Shown: positions 40,351 through 52,567 of the stretch, piece after piece
Layout: each line of letters opens with the position of its first letter
Numbering within the stretch: the stretch's first letter is position 1
Source of the DNA: Aphrocallistes beatrix
Taxonomy: Eukaryota; Porifera; Hexactinellida; Sceptrulophora; Aphrocallistidae
NCBI GenBank assembly: GCA_963281255.1
Contig: OY725494.1
Coordinates: forward strand, 3,733,934 to 3,797,933
Length of the DNA stretch: 64,000 nucleotides
Direction: 5' to 3'
Program-made: the position numbers and the translations under genes
Notes under the pieces: model-generated
The model's input: only the letters and a program-made list of their open reading frames with translations
What the model was told of the DNA's origin: nothing
The model's database searches: none

Positions 40351-43300
40351 ATGTCCGCCCCTGCAACAGACCCACCCGTCTTCTCATCTGCCCTCCAGCA
40401 GCTGTCCTCCCTCCTATCTCTCTCACAGGAGATTCGCGCGCACTCAGACTCAGGACAGCCCCTCTCTAGCTCAGACCTCCTCACCAAGCTGGACACTCTC
40501 CTCCCCATCCCCTCTCCCTCCTCTCCCGCACCCCCAGGAACCCCAGGCACCCCCCGTAAGTCCCCTGGAGAACTCATTAACAGTCACGACAGCGGCCTGG
40601 CTATGACAGGCTCGTTCTCCTCACTCTACGAGAGTGACGAGAGCATGTTCTCTCCTCCCTCCCACGCCCATACGAGACCCAGGCGCCACCCCGTGTATGC
40701 CCGTACTCCCCCCGTCACCAGGAGACACCACCCAGGGGGCGTGTCCCCCCGCGAGGAGGAGGAGATGGGCGCCTTCCTGCATTCAGTCTCGTCCGAGTTC
40801 TGCTCCAGTCTCCGGACTCTGCTCACCGCCATGCACAGGGAAGGGAGACAGGGCGACTCGAGCGCGAGTGCGAGTGACGTCACTCTCCCTGAGCTGGAAG
40901 GAAGCAGCAAGGAGAGAGAGACCATGGATCAACTGAGAGAGCGGAACGCTTTCCTCGTGAATGCTTGCCGCGAGCTGAAGGCAAGGATGCGAGAGGAGCG
41001 GAGAGAGGGGAAGCGGGTGCGGAAGGAGAACACTAGTCTTTCTCTGGAAAGAGAGGGACTCCTGGCTAAGATGAGCGAGACCGAGAAGGAGATCATCGAG
41101 AAGATTTCAGAGCACACTGCACTGATGGAGCTGTACTCGCAGCTGCAGCAGAGAGTGAAGGAGCGAGAGCGGAATGCGAGGGACGCTCACTCACAGATAG
41201 CCGCCATGGAGGTAGAAGTCAGCAAGATGAACTCACTGCTGAGCAAAGTGGAGAAGGAACTCAGCGAGAGTAGGCAGCGGGAAGAAGAGAAGCAGCGCGA
41301 AAACTCACACCTCTACGAGCAGCTGGCTGTGAAGGAGAAAGAGAAAGAAGTGATGGAACTCAAATCTGCAGCCGAGAGAGTCCAATCCCACGCACGCCTC
41401 CTCTCCGCCATGGAGGAGACTGCCCCCTCCCCTCCCCTGTCCCCTCACGCGTACACAGTGGGGCTAGTGTCCACAGACCGCATCCTAGAGGAGGCGACCT
41501 CCCTCTGTGATCAGCTCAGCCAGCTGACCGAGCTGTTCACCGCCGGACCCTCGCACAGTCTCGCTCGGATAAGGACCGGTCTCTCCCACGCCCTGGAGGA
41601 CGGGACCACCCTCCTCCGGGACGTGTCCGCTCTGAAGATCGAGCACGAGCGCTGCAAGGACGCGCTCTTCCAGCTGCAGATGGAGGAGAGGGGGTACGAC
41701 GTGCCCTCGGATCCCATCGGGGGTGTGGACCTCCTCTCCAGGATAGCCGAGATAGCGCCCCGCATCAAGCTGGAGGCCGAGGTGCTGGCCGAGCAGTGGG
41801 ATGGAAGGGAGCAGACGGAGGTGTCAGATGCCGCGAGCAATACCGCCATGCTTTTGAGAGCGATACTAGTAAAACACATGGGTGAAGAGGTTCCACAGTC
41901 CCTCGTAGCCTCCCTCTCCTCCCTCCTGTCCCCTAGAGAGAGAGGGGGGAGCACTCCCTCCCCCGATGGAGCTGACGCTGGGCTGGGAGGAATGCTGCAG
42001 GAATCTTCTCTGCTGCTGAACAGCATGAGCGAGGCGCTGACCGGGGAACAGTTGAAGAGACGCTCCCAAGTGCGCGCTCTCAGGAAACAGACCCAGCGGG
42101 ACTGCTCTGTCCTCAGGAGGGTGCAGCTGGAGTGCGAGGGGGCCCGGAGGGAGGAACAACTGGTTAAGCAGGCCCTGTCCTCTCTGCTTGACAACTTGTG
42201 TCAGGCTGAGGAATGCGAGGTCCGGCTAACTCAAGGCGTTAGGGAGGAGAGTGTGAGACAGGTGGCGGAGAGAACTGAGCGGCTGTTACTGGCGGGTTAC
42301 AACGAGAAGATAGCCGCACTTAAGGAGAGGTTAGTGTCCACTCTGAAGAACTGGGAACAGACGAGGAAGGTGTTAGAGGGTGCGCTGTGTGAGAATGAGT
42401 CCCTCAGTCACGAGGTGAGGGAGCTGAGTCTGTGCAGAGTGAAGCTGGAAGGAGAGAGTAGGCAGATGGAGAGCGAGGTAGACAGGCTGTGTCAGCTGCT
42501 GCGGGAGGAGAGGGAGGAGAGCGAAGGGAGAGAGGGTCTGCTCGCTACCAAACTCAGCATCGTGCAGGAGCACATCGAGCAGTATGACAGGGTGATGTTC
42601 CTAGAGCTGGACAAGCTGTCAGAGCAGCTGAGGAGTGACACGACGGAGAGAGACGAGCAGCAGAGGAGGGAGGAGGACAGTCAGGAAGTGGTGCGTGGCT
42701 TGAGACAGCAGCTAACTGCTCAGGGAGACCACGTGGAGTACCTGGAGCGGGAACTGACGATCTATCAAATGAAACTATTGGACCATGAGAGCAGACTTAA
42801 ACAGATTGATGCACTGAGTTCGTGCACCGAGGAGACAAAAGTAGAGAAAAAGAAAGAAGTCCATTTTTCCCAAGACCTTCCCGAGCCCACCCCCTACTCC
42901 CTGCCCCCCGTCGCCCCCCTCAGGGGGGAGGAGCTGCATGCTGCCCTGGGGGTCGCTCTCTCTCAGGAGAAGTTGTTCGCCCGCGCGCATCTGTCCCTGC
43001 AGACGGAGCGGGACCGGCTGGGAGAGGAGAACAAGCAGCTGAGGGACAGACTCAACTCGCTGCATCAGCGTATCTCCGATCCCCTGGGACTCATCCCCTC
43101 TCGTCCCGCCTCCTCTCCTGTCCCTACACCCCCACAGGGACCGTCCCCCGCGGAGAAGAGACTCGAGTTAGAGAAAGCTAGCCTCGCCGCACAGCTCGTC
43201 GAGCTCAACGGCAGACTGGGCCGACTGGAGAGCCGCCGCAGTCTCCACGCGGACTACAGGAACAGAGTCAAGTCCCTGCTCTGGCAGAAGTCCTACCTCA

Positions 43301-43542
43301 AGTCTCAGCTCGACGTATACTTCTCGAGTCTCCGTGCTTCCGCGCTTATTCTCGCCGACCTAGGCGTCGGCGTGGACAAGATAGGCGCGAGGAGCAGCAC
43401 GAGTGGCAGGTCTAAATTTCGCGTGTTTGTCTGGGTGGTGATCTTCATCTGCCGCCTCTCTCATTGCCAGCAAACTCAACCTAACCTCAACTTCCTGGAC
43501 TATACTCCCCCCACAGGACAATCCCCCTTCTCCACTTTCTAA
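40351..43542 (+). CDS. centrosomal coiled-coil protein with C-terminal PACT domain
   Basis: This intronless gene has 1063 residues. The head is Ser/Pro-rich (about 1-170). Long charged coiled coils span about 190-340 and 560-830 (for example LEREGLLAKMSETEKEIIEK). A Pro-rich linker follows. The C-terminus carries the PACT signature: DYRNRVKSLLWQKSYLKSQL at about 967-986, then a basic/hydrophobic segment SKFRVFVWVVIFICRL. In pericentrin and AKAP9 this module docks on calmodulin and targets the centrosome. The protein is much shorter than vertebrate pericentrin or AKAP450 and compares better with the short forms in other invertebrates. Its GC-rich codons create long shadow frames on both strands. 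The 146-bp gap to ZFR is very tight. Confidence 0.85.
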   Translation: MSAPATDPPVFSSALQQLSSLLSLSQEIRAHSDSGQPLSSSDLLTKLDTLLPIPSPSSPAPPGTPGTPRKSPGELINSHDSGLAMTGSFSSLYESDESMFSPPSHAHTRPRRHPVYARTPPVTRRHHPGGVSPREEEEMGAFLHSVSSEFCSSLRTLLTAMHREGRQGDSSASASDVTLPELEGSSKERETMDQLRERNAFLVNACRELKARMREERREGKRVRKENTSLSLEREGLLAKMSETEKEIIEKISEHTALMELYSQLQQRVKERERNARDAHSQIAAMEVEVSKMNSLLSKVEKELSESRQREEEKQRENSHLYEQLAVKEKEKEVMELKSAAERVQSHARLLSAMEETAPSPPLSPHAYTVGLVSTDRILEEATSLCDQLSQLTELFTAGPSHSLARIRTGLSHALEDGTTLLRDVSALKIEHERCKDALFQLQMEERGYDVPSDPIGGVDLLSRIAEIAPRIKLEAEVLAEQWDGREQTEVSDAASNTAMLLRAILVKHMGEEVPQSLVASLSSLLSPRERGGSTPSPDGADAGLGGMLQESSLLLNSMSEALTGEQLKRRSQVRALRKQTQRDCSVLRRVQLECEGARREEQLVKQALSSLLDNLCQAEECEVRLTQGVREESVRQVAERTERLLLAGYNEKIAALKERLVSTLKNWEQTRKVLEGALCENESLSHEVRELSLCRVKLEGESRQMESEVDRLCQLLREEREESEGREGLLATKLSIVQEHIEQYDRVMFLELDKLSEQLRSDTTERDEQQRREEDSQEVVRGLRQQLTAQGDHVEYLERELTIYQMKLLDHESRLKQIDALSSCTEETKVEKKKEVHFSQDLPEPTPYSLPPVAPLRGEELHAALGVALSQEKLFARAHLSLQTERDRLGEENKQLRDRLNSLHQRISDPLGLIPSRPASSPVPTPPQGPSPAEKRLELEKASLAAQLVELNGRLGRLESRRSLHADYRNRVKSLLWQKSYLKSQLDVYFSSLRASALILADLGVGVDKIGARSSTSGRSKFRVFVWVVIFICRLSHCQQTQPNLNFLDYTPPTGQSPFSTF

Positions 43543-43687
43543 CTTGGCAACCCCATCTCATATTACACTCCCAGACTAACTCATACCAAATTATATTTAT
43601 TTATGTATCACTCATACACTTGAAATGCTATAGAATATTCGTGAACTTAGTGCTTATGGGTATTTATTGTGATAATATCGCGTTAGC

Positions 43688-46600
43688 ATGTCTTACTACC
43701 AGTCTCCTGGTTACCAGAACGCATCAGGGGGCTACCAATCGCAGCAGTACCCCTCAGGGGGTGGAGGGGGCAGTCAGTGGTACCCACACCAGCAGCAAGG
43801 ACAGTATGGAGGAGGAGCAGGGAGGTACCCCCCTTCCGGAGGGTACCAATCTCAGACCCCTACTTACACACCTGGTCCACCGCTGAATAAGGCTGCACAG
43901 TCTCAGAATCCCTTTATCAACTCAAAAGTGAGTTTTTGGATATGATGAAATATTATGTTCGTGAAAACAATTCATATTATCCACTGGAAAAGTTCAAATT
44001 AGCATTTGTGATCATAACTTTTGTAATTTCGCTAAAATATCCATAAACATTAATCATGGAATATTCAACAAAGATACTCTTACTTGAGTTTATCCGTTAT
44101 AAATGGGCGGTATGGGAATTTCCATTATTTGCACAGAGCATTAGCATCGTTGGAATTATTAAATTGGATTGTATCACAGCCAGCGTCCGGGGGGTACCCT
44201 TACCAGAACAACGCAGGCTACGGGCAGGAATCCAGCGGCTACTACATGCAACAGTCACAGCAGAAAGGTTACACGACCCCATCTCGTCCGCACGATCCCG
44301 CTCCCTCCTACCCCTCCTACAGCTACTACCCGTCCTCTGCTCCCGCTAACACAGGGTACGCGTACGGGGTGGGAGCAGGGCCGACTACCCCCACCACAGA
44401 ATCCACCCCCTCTACCCCCGTAGCTGATCCCATCACCCCGCTGCAGCAGCAAGCTATCAAGAACTGGATATTCGAGGTTAGTACAAATCACAGTAATTAA
44501 GTAGTGGAGAACTTAGCATACAATTCACCGTAGAAAATCCTGGAACAAATAACTCGTCTATTATATTTTCAAATTTGTAATCAAATTGAAGTACAGTGGA
44601 ATTCGCTTATTAGCAACTCGAGTTTTGCTCATAAAATGGTTGCTAATACGCGAAGTTGCTAATAAGGGAACAGAATTAACACAAAATATTCACCTGGGAC
44701 CTGAAGATTGGTTGCTAATAGAGCAATGTTGCTAATAAGCAAATTCCACTGTATTTATTTTGTTGTTATTGTTGTTTTTCAGAAACAAAAGCCTGGATTG
44801 GGTAGAGGCGGTGCCATCAGTCGGGGAGGGGGTAACACCAGATTCCCTACACCTGGCTCATTCAGTGCTAGAGCCAATAAGAAAGCTTATCCAAGAAGTA
44901 ACCAGCAGTCAGCCAATTACTATTGTGAAATATGCAAAGTTAGCTGTGGCACCTCGGAGGTAATCTTTAGAACTTTTTCCAGTGTTTACAATTTAAAACA
45001 GTGTATATCATTTTCTACTTAATTTGCCTGATTACATCATTTTAGGCCACCCAGATGATATCATATAAATTAGCGATAAACATTATTAGGAAGATTACTA
45101 AATATTAGTTATAAATCTTAAAATAGACTTGCCACAATCTGACCCAATTACTTTCTAATTCTCCTCTTACCCAAGACTTACCATACGCACTTGAGCGGAA
45201 AATCTCACAAGAAGAAGCAAGCGAACCCTCTCCCCACCGTGCCGAGCACTGGGAAGCTGTTCAAATGCGATGTGTGTGACGTCATGTGTACAGGAAAAGA
45301 TGCCTTCAATGCACACATCATAGGCACTAAGCATAAGAAGGTAGCTGCTTGAGATGAATTCCTTCACAGCCTGATACTTGATACTGTCTATCCATAAGCT
45401 GTCCTACTGAGCTAGTTATTGTTTTAAGGTGGTGAAACTGCATGAACGCATGGGTAAGCCCATCCCAGAGATAAAGAATGTCCCTGTCGAAGCGAATGAG
45501 ATCCCAGGAGTTGTGTCCCATCTTAAGAAGACAGGCAAACCACTCATCAAGTTTGTGAAGAGCTCCAAAGAGCTGAGTACGACGGGAAATAACGATGAGG
45601 AGGGAACTGAGGCTGTTGCAGCAGAGGAAGAGATCCCCGAACAAGGTAGTGAATAGTTTCTTTCTTCATCTTTATGAACATTCCACGATTATTATTTGTT
45701 TCCACTCTCTAGTTGCTTCTGAGGTATTCCAAGTTTGAAGGATCGCGGACCTAATTTACTAGTATCTTAACGTCACTGCTGCTGTGCATTATTCTGTATT
45801 GGGCTGTAGGGAAAAAAGAAAAAGAAAAGAATTACAAAATCGCCGAAACCATTAGCCAAGCCCTTGGTGAGTCCTTCAAGGGATAGGAATGCATTTAACC
45901 GCCATAGTTCTGATTCGAATCTCTCTGTTTAGAGCACGGGTCTGGAAGGCTTCACAGATGCGTTCGGAGTGCCACTGCATCATATCGCCAGTAAGGACGT
46001 GTTCATCTCATCGCCGAGGTTTGGCCGCTGGGGGTACTCTCCTGAGGAGGTTGAGAGATTCTATGTTGAGACTTCTGTTAGTAATAAGCACTGTAGAATG
46101 TATTGTGCTGCTAGTGCTTTATTCAAATTCACTTCTAGCTTCGCAGGAATAGATACGATGATTTCTCAATCCTGAATGCACATAGGAAGATATATCCATC
46201 AGAAAAGGAGGTGAGATATGAGGAAGTTAATTTGAATACGTACATAATTTGATGTGATTCTAACACCAAGTTGAATTCATTCGTATTATTACTTTCCAGC
46301 TAGAAGCTCTCTACGGGACTCTGGAAGATGTAGAGAAATGTCTCACGATAATATCGAACAAACTTCACGAGGAGAAGTGAGTGGAATCTTAGGATTGTAA
46401 TGTGTAGTATTATATACCTTAAGTTAGATTAGTTGAACTGATTGCTTAATAATCCAGTCAATAATGCCTGTATTTCTTATAACAGAATTGAAGAATTAAA
46501 AGAATCTCTTCAAAAAACTGATTTGGAAGAAAATAAACTGGAAGCAACTACCGTAGAAGTTTCTAATATTGACATTAAGAAAGAGAGCGAGAAACCAACA

Positions 46601-49600
46601 CAAGAATCCAAAGAAGGCAATGAAAATTCTGACTCATTTGTGATACAAGAAAAACGAGACGCTGATACAACGTGTGTAATTATGCTAAGTCTTGTTCCTT
46701 TTAAATTCAAACATTCCTAAACTAATATTTTTTCTTACATCCAGTTCATACTTTCTCCAGAACAGGGGAAATTCGAAATTGTGCTACAACATATTTACAA
46801 CACAGCTCTATTCTCTGTTTTGTATGATTGTTTATCATTATTATAATAACCCTACAGGAATAACGTTCTAACGCAAGAACAAGAAGACGCTATCCGTAAG
46901 TTCCTCCCTTCCCCTCTCATTCTATTGAGCACATTTAGAATTCCGTTTATTGTTGCTTGCCAATTCATTACAGAAAATAAATTTGTATTGCAGTAATTAC
47001 GAAAAGTACCATTAAAAACGTTATCTAGTAATTCTGTACATTTTTGCGTCATAGTTATTCAAAGTGATGGCTAATTTGGTTAAATTATGCGAATTATTAA
47101 CAACTTGACTCTCGTCGGACACTCGAATGTGTTCTCTCAAGACTCGTAGTGAACTCTATTTTCATTGCTGAGGGGTTTTTCTCTTCCAGGCTTAGTTTAG
47201 CTCTCAGCGCTTGCTTCAGTTGTTGTACATCGGAATCCACCGCGAATCCAAGCAGTGCGAATAGTGAACAGAAAGCATTGTTGCTCTCTCCCATTGGGTT
47301 GTGGAAAGTCGCCCCCCATCCATGTTGTTTCAACACCTTCTGTGTCTCCTCAGTAAAATCTTTCACTTCGTTACTATCGAGGAATACATCATCTGATATT
47401 GCAGATGCAGAGCTGGAGTTACGCCCTACTCTAGCTCCCGTAATGACTCCGCCTTCGCTCTCACACTTACTCTTCAAGCTTCCTGTCCTCTGTATTGGAG
47501 TCATTGCCTCGTTCTGCATCGTTGCTATTCGCTCATTCTTTATCTTGCGGAGGTCGTGCTTATTTGCCACACTTTTCACAGCAGACGTATACTCCTCTTC
47601 GTAGCTGGATTTGTTCCAGATCGGATCGAAAGTGAATCCTCTCTCGGCGAGAGCTGTGAACACCAGTGATTCGTTGACTTGTACGTAATAGATATTTCTC
47701 TCTTGCTGTATAGCTGATAATTTGATGTGCTTTTCGACTCTCGTTGTTGGAATTTCAAAAGCTTCGCCAATGTACTGAGCTATCAAGTTGGTGAAATTCA
47801 TCAACTTTCCATGGTACTGACATCTCATATAGGCAACTTCTTGACTAAACCTAATCCAGATAGTCCGATTGTTCTGCATCTTCCCACCCAGGATTAGTGA
47901 CGCTTCTAGGTACCGAGATCGGGTATTGAGAATGCTGACGAATTGTCGATAAGCTTTCGCCACCGTTCCGCTCTGATTATATGCAAACAACCGAATTATT
48001 TTTGTGATCCCCTCCATTGGAATGTCTCGAATTTGGAACTCTGTGTTATTTTTGAATTCTTCCTTAACTTCAATTAATTTGTATGGATGAGTAAGACTAC
48101 TGTAGGATTTTTCATTTACTGCCATTTTAATAGGTTATTTAATAATTGCTGATTTCGAGTCAAATCCCTATTATTTATACTACCTGCTACACTGTAAGAA
48201 TGCTGTAACTAGTGTATTGATTCTACCATTTTCTCCTCTGTACTTTAGGCCTGCATTGTTACTGAACAAATCAATTCATACCATTAGCTCATACACTAAA
48301 TACTATATCTTTATTCAAATGGGAGATTGTGCAACTCTAGCTTTATATGGTGTCCATATATCTCAACTGATAAGAGTTCAATCTGAATATCCTCCACATC
48401 CCACAATATAGACGCTTGTTATATTGGATTACTAATGCTTTTTTCTGGGATTTTTCCCAACATCTCAGCTAGAAGAGAAAGGAAGTACTTAATCGAAAGA
48501 GTTCGACTGTATCTCCAAATTGTTTCTATGTTTATGGCAAATATGGGTCAAACATATGGAATCACATAATACACACAATATTAAATGCGTTATCAAATTC
48601 TTTGATTTCTATTATTATTCCAGCCAACAATATTCAATGGATTTCCTACTAATTGCTGAGGAGAAAAGTACTATGTTTGTTACGATGCTTTCTTAATTTA
48701 GTGAATGAGTTTCTCCATTGCATTGATTCAAAATATATAGAAATAGCTTGCAAGCTTGGACTATAGTACGGTCGTACAGTAGCTATGATTAGATTAAATA
48801 TATATAATGGCAGATTTATGTTAATTTAAAGTAGTGAGTTTACAATCACTTTATAATTCCATGACGTTTACATATTAATCTGACACCCGAACCTGCCAAA
48901 CAAAGAATTTAATGTACACGTATCGCCTTTTTAATGCAAATCTGATGTATACCACTTTCTTATGCGTCAACTCAAAGTTGCAGTTGACATGGTACGTATC
49001 TTCATTCCAAGTCTACACGTAAACTGAGTCGAGAAGTTTGAAAGTATCTGTTTTGACCACTCGACAGAACTCATGGGTTACTCCTCTATTTCGATCATCA
49101 TAGACTCTATTCATAGATTATTCCGATTATTAGCTTGGTTGGATGATAATTTCTTCAAAGTCATCCTAAACTAGTCGCGTCATTATGTGTATACCAACAC
49201 GTAATTAAACTAAATTTCATGAACCAACCAGTCTAATTTAGTTTTAAGCATGGTTTATCTGCTCTGTAGTTAATTGTGTGCTTGTGTTCATGCTTAAATG
49301 TTATATTTTAAGACATTGATTTCTAGTCAAAATTTTAGGAACTTTTAATTTAGGAATTAGAATCATTGAGTAATAATTTTCTCAACTTCTCCTTGATTCT
49401 AGGAATAGCATACTCCAGCAATTTGGAAACAAACAGTCATCTCACAACTGTGAACTAACTTTTCCTCACTGCAGGTATCATCCAAGGATTCCAGAGAGTT
49501 GGCGACTCAGCTAAAGGCTTGAACTTGAATGGAAATCTTCAAGCAGAATTGATTGTCATCTGTTCAGGTATGCAAGCAGATGTCTTCTCTTATTTTAGAG

Positions 49601-52567
49601 AGTATTTTACCGTTAGAAATTATGACATAATAGTAATTCCACAACAAATCTTATTAATACTGATTGCTAATGCAAAATATTTATAATGTGTTTGTTTGTT
49701 TGGTTTTCATCGTTAAATTTAAATATTCCTATTCTAATCAAATGTGAACATTGTCGATATTGTTATTTCTCAAACAGGGAAAAAATTAGCATTTTTTGAA
49801 CTTTACGGATTATTCATTCGATTATGCAACTTTTCTGGTCGTAATTTCTTAGCATAATTCACAACATTGTCATGTAGAAATTTAATAATGCAATGAAACT
49901 TGTCTTATCATTTTATAAACCAACTTTTCACCTGCTGAAAATGCTCTATATTGCGCTACTTTCAGCGAACTCTTGTATCACATTTTCTATTTTATTCTAG
50001 ACAAACCAGGCCACCTTCTCCTCGAGAGGATCGTGGAAATGATTCCAGATGTACTTTCAGTGAGTTGTCCATAAGCCGTTATACCTGACATCATCTGCCA
50101 AATATTGAAAAAATCCGGTTGCATAGTAAGAGCTTTCCCTCAATAGGATTACATTAAAGATGAAGTCACATATTTTAATCACTCCTTCCACCCACAATTA
50201 CAAAGAAAAAATACTATCAAAGTAAAACTTGCTACTACACAACATGACGTTCTAGACACATATCTGCTTATCATTAACTTGTAATCATTTGGCAATTAGT
50301 TATAGATTGTAATCATTGAAAGTTTACACAGCTTGTGTTGCAAAAATGCGCCATCTTTTTATGTTTTTCTTATATGGTAAGGCTTGTCTATCTAATATTT
50401 CATCATCAGCGATTAATTTAGATTTGAAGTTACTTATTGCCCTCGAACGGCTTGGGGTATTTCCTATTTATAGTAAATACCACAAATTTTTATGGCTTCC
50501 CCATTGAAAATGGCTTAACCGGAAATGACGCAACACATTCCTGTGGCAAGCGAGGGAATTATTAATTAATGAGAAAGAACGGTTTTCACTTTCGAGTTTC
50601 GATAGAATTATAATTACATAATATCCTAATACTGTTTGACAGTGAATTTACATTGTCAAATCTGATAATGGCTAATAGAGTGTGAGAATCCTTGGATTAA
50701 TCTAATCGAAATCTTAATCAATTAAACTAATCACCTGTCCTTAGTAAATTTACGATTAGTTAATCTCAACCTTGGTGTGACGGTGACATTCTTCCAGTAT
50801 AGAGTTTATTCTCTATCTCTCTCTTACTTTTCTTCTAAACACTCCCCCAATTGCATTTCAATAATAATCCTTCTCTCACTCAAGAAAAACTGCTTGATCT
50901 GAGCATGGAGAGTTAGTTGATGCATGCTATTCTCTAGGATGTTACTAAGTTCGCCTACCAAGTCACGCCTCGTCCTGATGTTGCTGGATTTCAGGTCTAC
51001 TACACTCAGGATGAGACCAACTGCTGCGTCCTCGTAACTCTAACCTCTTTGGATATGAGAGAATATTCCCAGGAGGAAGAGATTAAAGGTTTATTCACAT
51101 CTACTTCCCGAGATTTATGCTCATTTTGCTGTGTTTTAGACTTGTTTCCTATGTACTTCAAATTGCTAGTCAAGGGTCAAAAAAGCAATTTGTATTCCTG
51201 AATCAATCACCCTAGCTATTATACATCGGTTTTGTATCTACTATAAATATCGATAATTCGAATCTGAATCTTGTACAAGGAAACGAGATCTTATTAGTAA
51301 GTTTCAATATTTGATACAGTTGTGTACATCATTTGAAGCTAAATGGGAGATGAAGAGCCATCATCATCAAGTTAACATGACACAATGCCACATAATGGTC
51401 TATTATTAAAATAGGACATGGCGATATCTATAGTTTATTCATAGTATTTATATGGCAATTCTTTCATATATATTTTCTTCTCCCACCTAGCTGAAGAAAG
51501 CAAGGGTGTTCTGGACCCCTCTAGCTGCCAGAGGGCGCTTTGCCAAATGAGGCGCACGAAATGGTTCCAGGTTCGCAGAGAACTACACCCCTTCTTTGTA
51601 GTTAAAGTTAGACTGTGTATGCAGGATGCATGTGACTGTGATTGTTAGCTCAATTGCTTGTTCTTGTGCTTGCTGACAGCAATGCCACATTACGAATGAG
51701 GATTTGGTGTAAACCTTGGTCCCTTCTTGCTATTCATGGGGTTATGTTCTATGCTAACTTGTTAGTCTGTAAAAAGTAACCACTGTTCTGAATATATAAC
51801 CAACTAACACTCTACAGGGACAGGCTTTCTCCTTACCATCTTTCGTTCTGGTCTTACGTGTGCTCAAGGATATTTCGAGAAGAGTTCCCGCTTGGACCTG
51901 TTTGGATAATTGGGTGAATATTCCAGATAACGCATTAAATAGTTTTTCATAGTACTCATCTCTGTATCGGCTCCTAGGTACTCGAATTATTGCTGCAAAA
52001 AGTAGTGAGCAAAAGTCATCCTGAATACACGAGACCAGGAGATGTTATTAGAGGATTCATAGCTTGTATCGCATCGGGCTGCTTCCTGCCAGGTGCCTGA
52101 GTTGAATTTTCTCTCTTAAGACTATGCCACGGTTATATTATTCTAATTCTTGTTGTTCGAATGGGTATAGGAGCGCCTGGAATTTTGGATCCTTGTGAGA
52201 GAGAAAAGATTGATGCCAGTTCTAACCTCACATCTCAGCAGAGGGAAGATCTGACGTTCAGTGCTCAGGTTTGCCAGTTGAGAGAGAATGATAGAGCGAA
52301 TAGTATTACAACGCATTACTAACATTGTTTCTCTCTGCCATCTTCTAGCATGCTCTGAGATTGATTTCGTTTAAACAACTGCATAAAGTGTTGGGCTTGG
52401 AGAATGCTCCTAAAATGCAAGATATCCAGACAGCTATTATGCCGCCAAGAATGCCGATGCGTAGATTCGTCTCATACAGAAATTGGCCCCGAGCTAAAAA
52501 GAGGACGGCCTCTACCCCCGATAGTGCGAAGAAGACTAAAGTCGAAGAAACAGTTAAAGAATCATGA
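43688..52567 (+). CDS. ZFR: ZFR-type zinc-finger RNA-binding protein with DZF domain
   Basis: I read 20 in-phase exons giving 863 residues: 43688-43927, 44180-44476, 44783-44959, 45176-45340, 45429-45645, 45713-45723, 45810-45866, 45933-46076, 46139-46210, 46300-46376, 46486-46671, 46858-46895, 49475-49567, 50001-50059, 50938-51088, 51491-51570, 51818-51913, 51978-52092, 52171-52268 and 52349-52567. The head is Gly/Tyr/Pro/Gln-rich. Two C2H2 fingers follow (YYCEICKVSCGTSE with HTHLSGKSH, and FKCDVCDVMCTG with HIIGTKH), then VVKLHERMGKPIP. The DZF domain runs from about 455 to the C-terminus (GPI-like LDPCEREKIDASSNLTSQQR, LRLISFKQLHKVLG). DZF proteins heterodimerise with ILF2/ILF3 in RNA processing. 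The third finger of vertebrate ZFR is not seen. Confidence 0.9.
44592..44753. mobile_element. pogo-like MITE in ZFR intron 2
   Basis: The inverted ends TACAGTGGAATTCGCTTATT and its near-complement lie on TA. The interior has mirrored GTTGCTAATA motifs. It ends 29 bp before the exon 3 acceptor, the same placement pattern as the PHLPP MITEs. Confidence 0.85.
47097..48125 (-). CDS. unrecognised 342-residue protein, nested antisense in ZFR intron 12
   Basis: A single uninterrupted frame on the minus strand starts MAVNEKSYSSLTHPYKLIEV and ends SLERTHSSVRRESSC. It lies entirely inside the 2.6-kb ZFR intron between exons ending 46895 and starting 49475. The first roughly 200 residues are a mixed alpha/beta globular type (YRQFVSILNTRSRYLEASLI, IWIRFSQEVAYMRCQYHGK). 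A Ser-rich linker and a second small region (QHGWGATFHNPMGESNNAFC) follow. No signal peptide, TM or catalytic motif is recognised. Length, composition and lack of repeats argue for a real intronless gene rather than a chance frame. Function is unknown. Confidence 0.75.
   Translation of the reverse strand: MAVNEKSYSSLTHPYKLIEVKEEFKNNTEFQIRDIPMEGITKIIRLFAYNQSGTVAKAYRQFVSILNTRSRYLEASLILGGKMQNNRTIWIRFSQEVAYMRCQYHGKLMNFTNLIAQYIGEAFEIPTTRVEKHIKLSAIQQERNIYYVQVNESLVFTALAERGFTFDPIWNKSSYEEEYTSAVKSVANKHDLRKIKNERIATMQNEAMTPIQRTGSLKSKCESEGGVITGARVGRNSSSASAISDDVFLDSNEVKDFTEETQKVLKQHGWGATFHNPMGESNNAFCSLFALLGFAVDSDVQQLKQALRAKLSLEEKNPSAMKIEFTTSLERTHSSVRRESSC
48126..49474. other. remainder of ZFR intron 12, no feature recognised
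   Basis: This AT-rich intron sequence lies between the nested gene's start and ZFR exon 13. It presumably contains the nested gene's promoter. I see no repeats or further frames I can support. Confidence 0.4.

Noticed and set aside
41511-42194. 227-codon antisense frame inside the PACT gene
   Set aside because: Shadow of GC-rich, Glu/Leu-rich codons of the coiled-coil gene; no independent start context or domain.
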